Under the pieces are notes generated by a model, which did not search any database, was not told the origin of the DNA, and saw only the letters and a program-made list of their open reading frames with translations. A program made the position numbers and the translations under genes. Below, piece by piece: positions 61,273-64,000 of a stretch of DNA of 64,000 nt. This DNA is from Plasmopara viticola (taxonomy: Eukaryota; Oomycota; Peronosporomycetes; Peronosporales; Peronosporaceae), in contig MBPM02000010.1 in NCBI GenBank assembly GCA_001695595.3, positions 62,001-126,000 of the forward strand, read 5' to 3'. How positions within the stretch are numbered: position 1 is the first letter of the stretch; each line of letters begins with the position of its first letter.

Positions 61273-61452
61273 ATGGCCTTCGAATTGTACCTACGAATCT
61301 GTCACCAGTCGTGCTGGGTGCATAAGGCTGTTGGAAGGGAGCTGAGAAGAGGAAGACTGCTAATAGAGCTCCAGGCAGTGCTCCAGCGGCGTGGAAGAAA
61401 GACCCTGAGTACTTTTTTTCGAGCATTGAGTGCCCGACACTTACAGCGCTAA
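61273..61452 (+). CDS. Small open frame of 59 residues, unknown
   Basis: An open frame MAFELYLRICHQSCWVHKAV...ALSARHLQR, rich in Arg and Leu and likely helical. The same frame is cut by a TAG in units 1 and 2. It has no signal peptide and no domain I recognise; the LYLR start loosely recalls LYR-motif proteins but this is not supported further. It may be an exon of a lost gene rather than a gene. Confidence 0.3.
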   Translation: MAFELYLRICHQSCWVHKAVGRELRRGRLLIELQAVLQRRGRKTLSTFFRALSARHLQR

Positions 61453-62243
61453 TCTCGATGCCGAATTAAAAAGGTGCCATATACTAAGCGTTCGACTGAC
61501 AGATGGAGTTTAGTGAGGACGATTGCCATGCCAACCTGTCTAATTCTTGTAAGAAGCTGCTATACGACTTGGGTTGATGTAGAAAATATTTTCTGGTAGC
61601 ACGACCTGTGCTCACAAATTTCAACAACACATTATTTTCCTAGATTTAAAAGAATCTGTAATGTTAACCTGTCGCCTGGTTGCGTAGTGCCGACTGCACT
61701 GTGTCATTCGACTGTAGGCACATGCACGAAGTGTGCGCGACTGGTGAGTTCGACACAAGCTCTTCCAACGAAGTGGATGGAAGCAGAGCAGTCGATGGCT
61801 TCCTTTATCGGATACTAATGGAGAAGCAATCAGCAGGATCCATTCGAAGAAATCAAGCTATTTTTGTAATGTTGGAAATTCGACACTAGTGCAGCGCTAA
61901 AACTATCACCCGCAATGTCTCGAGCTTAACCACACGCGATGCGATTGCAAATGACATTAATACTCTGCAGTAGTCACCCAGCCGTCAATGCAACTAAATC
62001 GAATCAGAGCAAAAATAAAAACCCAGCAAAGGTATAATTTTTTTTATTAAGCAGCTACGAAGTCATAGTCAAAGCCGAAGACGAAGGCGGTGGGTACACA
62101 TCGGGAGCACTCTCAAGACAAAGAAGTTAAATAGGTCGAATCAGGTCGATAAAAATTGCAGGACGAGACATCTAAGTAGTGCGCCGATTTTGCGATCTGT
62201 CGATTTTCGCAGTTGTAGTTGCCACAGCGAAAAACATCTTGTT

Positions 62244-62711
62244 TTACCTTAAAACTATAGCAAGCACAATTGCACCGATGATAGTGACCGCAGCAAGGCC
62301 AAGCAGGAAGTACTTCATATAAGCTTTTCTAAAGCTTGCTCTCCTTTCCAATGACTCACCCGACATTTGCTTATTTAGCCCTCGTAATGCTTTCTTTGTT
62401 TTCTTGTCCATTTTTACGTCTATAAACGCGGCATCGTCCGCCGTTCGTGCGGATTTGGTGCTCGATGCAGCTTTCTTGTCAAGAGCCTTTTGCCCTTTTA
62501 AAAGTGATGATGTAGCCTCGTCACCACTTTGAGCAACTTTCGACGTTCTTCCAGGTAAAACAGATCTGAGCCAATCCCTCATTTGGAATGGTAAGCGCCG
62601 ACTCTGATGGACATTGATCTTGGCGTCCACGTCGCCGTCAGCACTGGCAAAAGTGGAGTTGCACACGACGAAAGTGACAACGAAGAGGACGTTTAAGACT
62701 CTGAAGTTCAT
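62244..62711 (-). CDS. Small secreted, C-terminally membrane-anchored protein (effector candidate), copy 3
   Basis: 155 residues, intact. Residues 1-105 are nearly identical to copy 1, including the signal peptide (MNFRVLNVLFVVTFVVCNS) and SRRLPFQMRDWLR. From about residue 108 the sequence changes sharply: GESLERRASFRKAYMKYF replaces the Lys-rich run of copy 1, and the transmembrane helix is a different one (LGLAAVTIIGAIVLAIVL). The general layout of signal peptide, polar middle and C-terminal anchor is kept. Function is unknown; an effector or surface role is an inference. Confidence 0.7.
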   Translation of the reverse strand: MNFRVLNVLFVVTFVVCNSTFASADGDVDAKINVHQSRRLPFQMRDWLRSVLPGRTSKVAQSGDEATSSLLKGQKALDKKAASSTKSARTADDAAFIDVKMDKKTKKALRGLNKQMSGESLERRASFRKAYMKYFLLGLAAVTIIGAIVLAIVLR

Positions 62712-62738
62712 GCTGTTTGTGTATCAGCCCTTGGACGG

Positions 62739-62757
62739 CCAATTCGAAAATAATGAA
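62739..62757 (-). promoter_or_regulatory. Inr-like core promoter, secreted-protein gene 3
   Basis: Same sequence and spacing as in units 1 and 2. Confidence 0.4.
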
Positions 62758-63080
62758 CCATTAGCAACTGCGATGAATGCACCCCATTAAAGAGAGCCCA
62801 AAACTCAGAAGACCTACCCCGCATTCAAGTCAATTTGCTAGTATAAGCTGTACAAACTACCGATGCCTCAGTCCGCTCGCTGTAAAGGTCTGCGTTGTCG
62901 AAAAAGACTCTTTTTGATTTGCAAATATTGCCGTCTCTCAAGCGGTTGTAATTTCGAGCTTTTCGGTACTTCTGACTGGGTCGTCCCATCGTGCATTAAG
63001 GGATTCGTGCGTGATGCACAGTACATATTACATCCACACAACACTTACGCATCTGCATAGCATGTTATGTAGAGTGCAGA

Positions 63081-64000
63081 TTACAAAAGAAGACTTGCAG
63101 CATGTACAACATTGACGGTGTTGTATTGTATTCGCAATAATATACTATAGTTAGATTTGATTAATTTTCTAGCTTCTAAAGAATAAACTCCATCGATTTT
63201 GCATCCGTGAACGTATTCATTACTTAAACAATGACTTACCGTAGACCAATTTACAAATAAAAGACTCCACAATAAATAGATGCCGTTCTATTCGGCGAAG
63301 CCGAATACTGGCTTTTTTTCTGTCAATGCGTATTAAGCCGACACAATGGAAAGGAAAATCTGCGCCAATTTAACGCCTCTGTGCGTTACGCGGCGTCGAC
63401 CACTAGCGAATCACGTAGACCCCTTTGAGCTAGTGAAAGACTAAGCCCAATCAACAGTACATCATACGATGCTTTCTTTATAGAAAACGGAGAGCCGACT
63501 TTGTCAAGGCCTAGGTTAAGTGGCTTTAAAGCTCGTTTTTACTTATAGACTCGAGCACAAGTTGTTGTAGAGATGACGATAAAAAGTGTTTTTAGCTTAG
63601 GCAAACTTTTCAGTGCTATATTGCGGTAGTAAAAGTAAGTACTCATTAGGAGCAGGGCTCAACACTGGGAGAATTCGTCGGCTGTCTTGAGCCGACAGCT
63701 GAGGAGGCTTTCCAGCAAACTATCAAGAAAGATTTTACTGGACTTAATGTGGCCATGAAGAATGCCAAGGTTGCAGCGCGCGCATGTGTGGATCGGTATT
63801 CGACGATGTGTTGACCCCAAGTGCCTTTCACATACATCCAAAGACAGCAAGTAGCACAATGTTGTAACGAAATCATAATATTAATCAAACGATTATCATG
63901 TCTAACCTTTTTTCTGTTGTCACTTCATTCTGTAGTGTAATTTTGAAAACAAGTGCAGCAGTAATTTACTACTTAACGTACCAACTTAGATCGAGGCGAA
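63081..64000. other. Unassigned right edge
   Basis: No convincing gene. A hairpin ATTCGGCGAAGCCGAAT (63,289-63,305) is followed by a T-run. On the plus strand, 63,652-63,810 is open (TLGEFVGCLEPTAEEAFQQT and onward) after a CATTAG that could be a splice acceptor; it may be an exon or remnant, but nothing supports a product. Confidence 0.4.

Larger units (their letters stand above)
56702..63080 (+). repeat. Tandem array unit 3 (older, partial)
   Basis: Matches units 1 and 2 from the ankyrin upstream region through the secreted-protein gene and its upstream flank, with many more substitutions and indels. Homology ends near 63,080, close to where the HEAT-like fragment begins in the other units (about 38,350). 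It lacks the SINE-like insertion and the 36,500-36,945 segment, and has its own foldback element. Confidence 0.85.

Noticed and set aside
63289..63320. Bacterial-type terminator (hairpin plus T-run)
   Set aside because: The context is eukaryotic and no gene ends there; more likely a transposon end or chance palindrome.

Overview
This is a eukaryotic nuclear window that reads as an oomycete, a plant-associated water mould or downy mildew type. Compact genes carry 58-71 bp GT..AG introns. Initiator (Inr)-like TCATT sites lie just upstream of start codons. The gene set includes a family-6 glycoside hydrolase, an anoctamin with an EF-hand, expanded ankyrin-repeat genes and a small secreted membrane-anchored protein. 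An intact-looking enkurin gene (a flagellar protein) suggests a lineage that still makes flagellated zoospores, such as Phytophthora or Plasmopara. Species cannot be assigned from the sequence alone.

Region 1 (1-14,000) is a conserved gene block: the 3' part of a BEACH/WD40 protein (+, two exons), a POT/PTR peptide transporter (+), a small Cys/His protein (-), and a large anoctamin (TMEM16) with a C-terminal EF-hand (-). Region 2 (14,000-20,840) is AT-rich and gene-poor, with one SINE-like element at 17,959-18,291. Region 3 (20,845-27,420) is a second gene block: a COMM-domain protein (+, three exons), enkurin (-, two exons), a GH6 cellulase-type enzyme (-, two exons), and a membrane-anchored M14 metallocarboxypeptidase (-, at least seven exons, one of only 15 nt that supplies part of the active-site region).

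Region 4 (about 27,540-63,080) is a large tandem segmental duplication with a period of 12.35-12.38 kb. It has a diverged partial unit (unit 0), two near-identical full units (1 and 2) and an older partial unit (3). Units 1 and 2 each hold, in order, an ankyrin-repeat gene (+), a SINE-like insertion, decayed plus-strand exons, a small secreted/TM protein gene (-), a HEAT-like gene fragment (-), an EF-hand pseudogene (+), a dead copia retroelement (-) and a decayed transposon-like stretch. Unit 3 has the ankyrin gene and the secreted-protein gene but lacks the SINE, preserving its empty target site. It carries instead a 0.73 kb foldback element with 94-bp terminal inverted repeats, and its homology ends close to where the HEAT fragment begins in the other units. 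The ankyrin ORFs stay open in all three units while most other content decays, and unit 2 has gathered extra disabling changes.

Region 5 (63,080-64,000) shows no clear gene.
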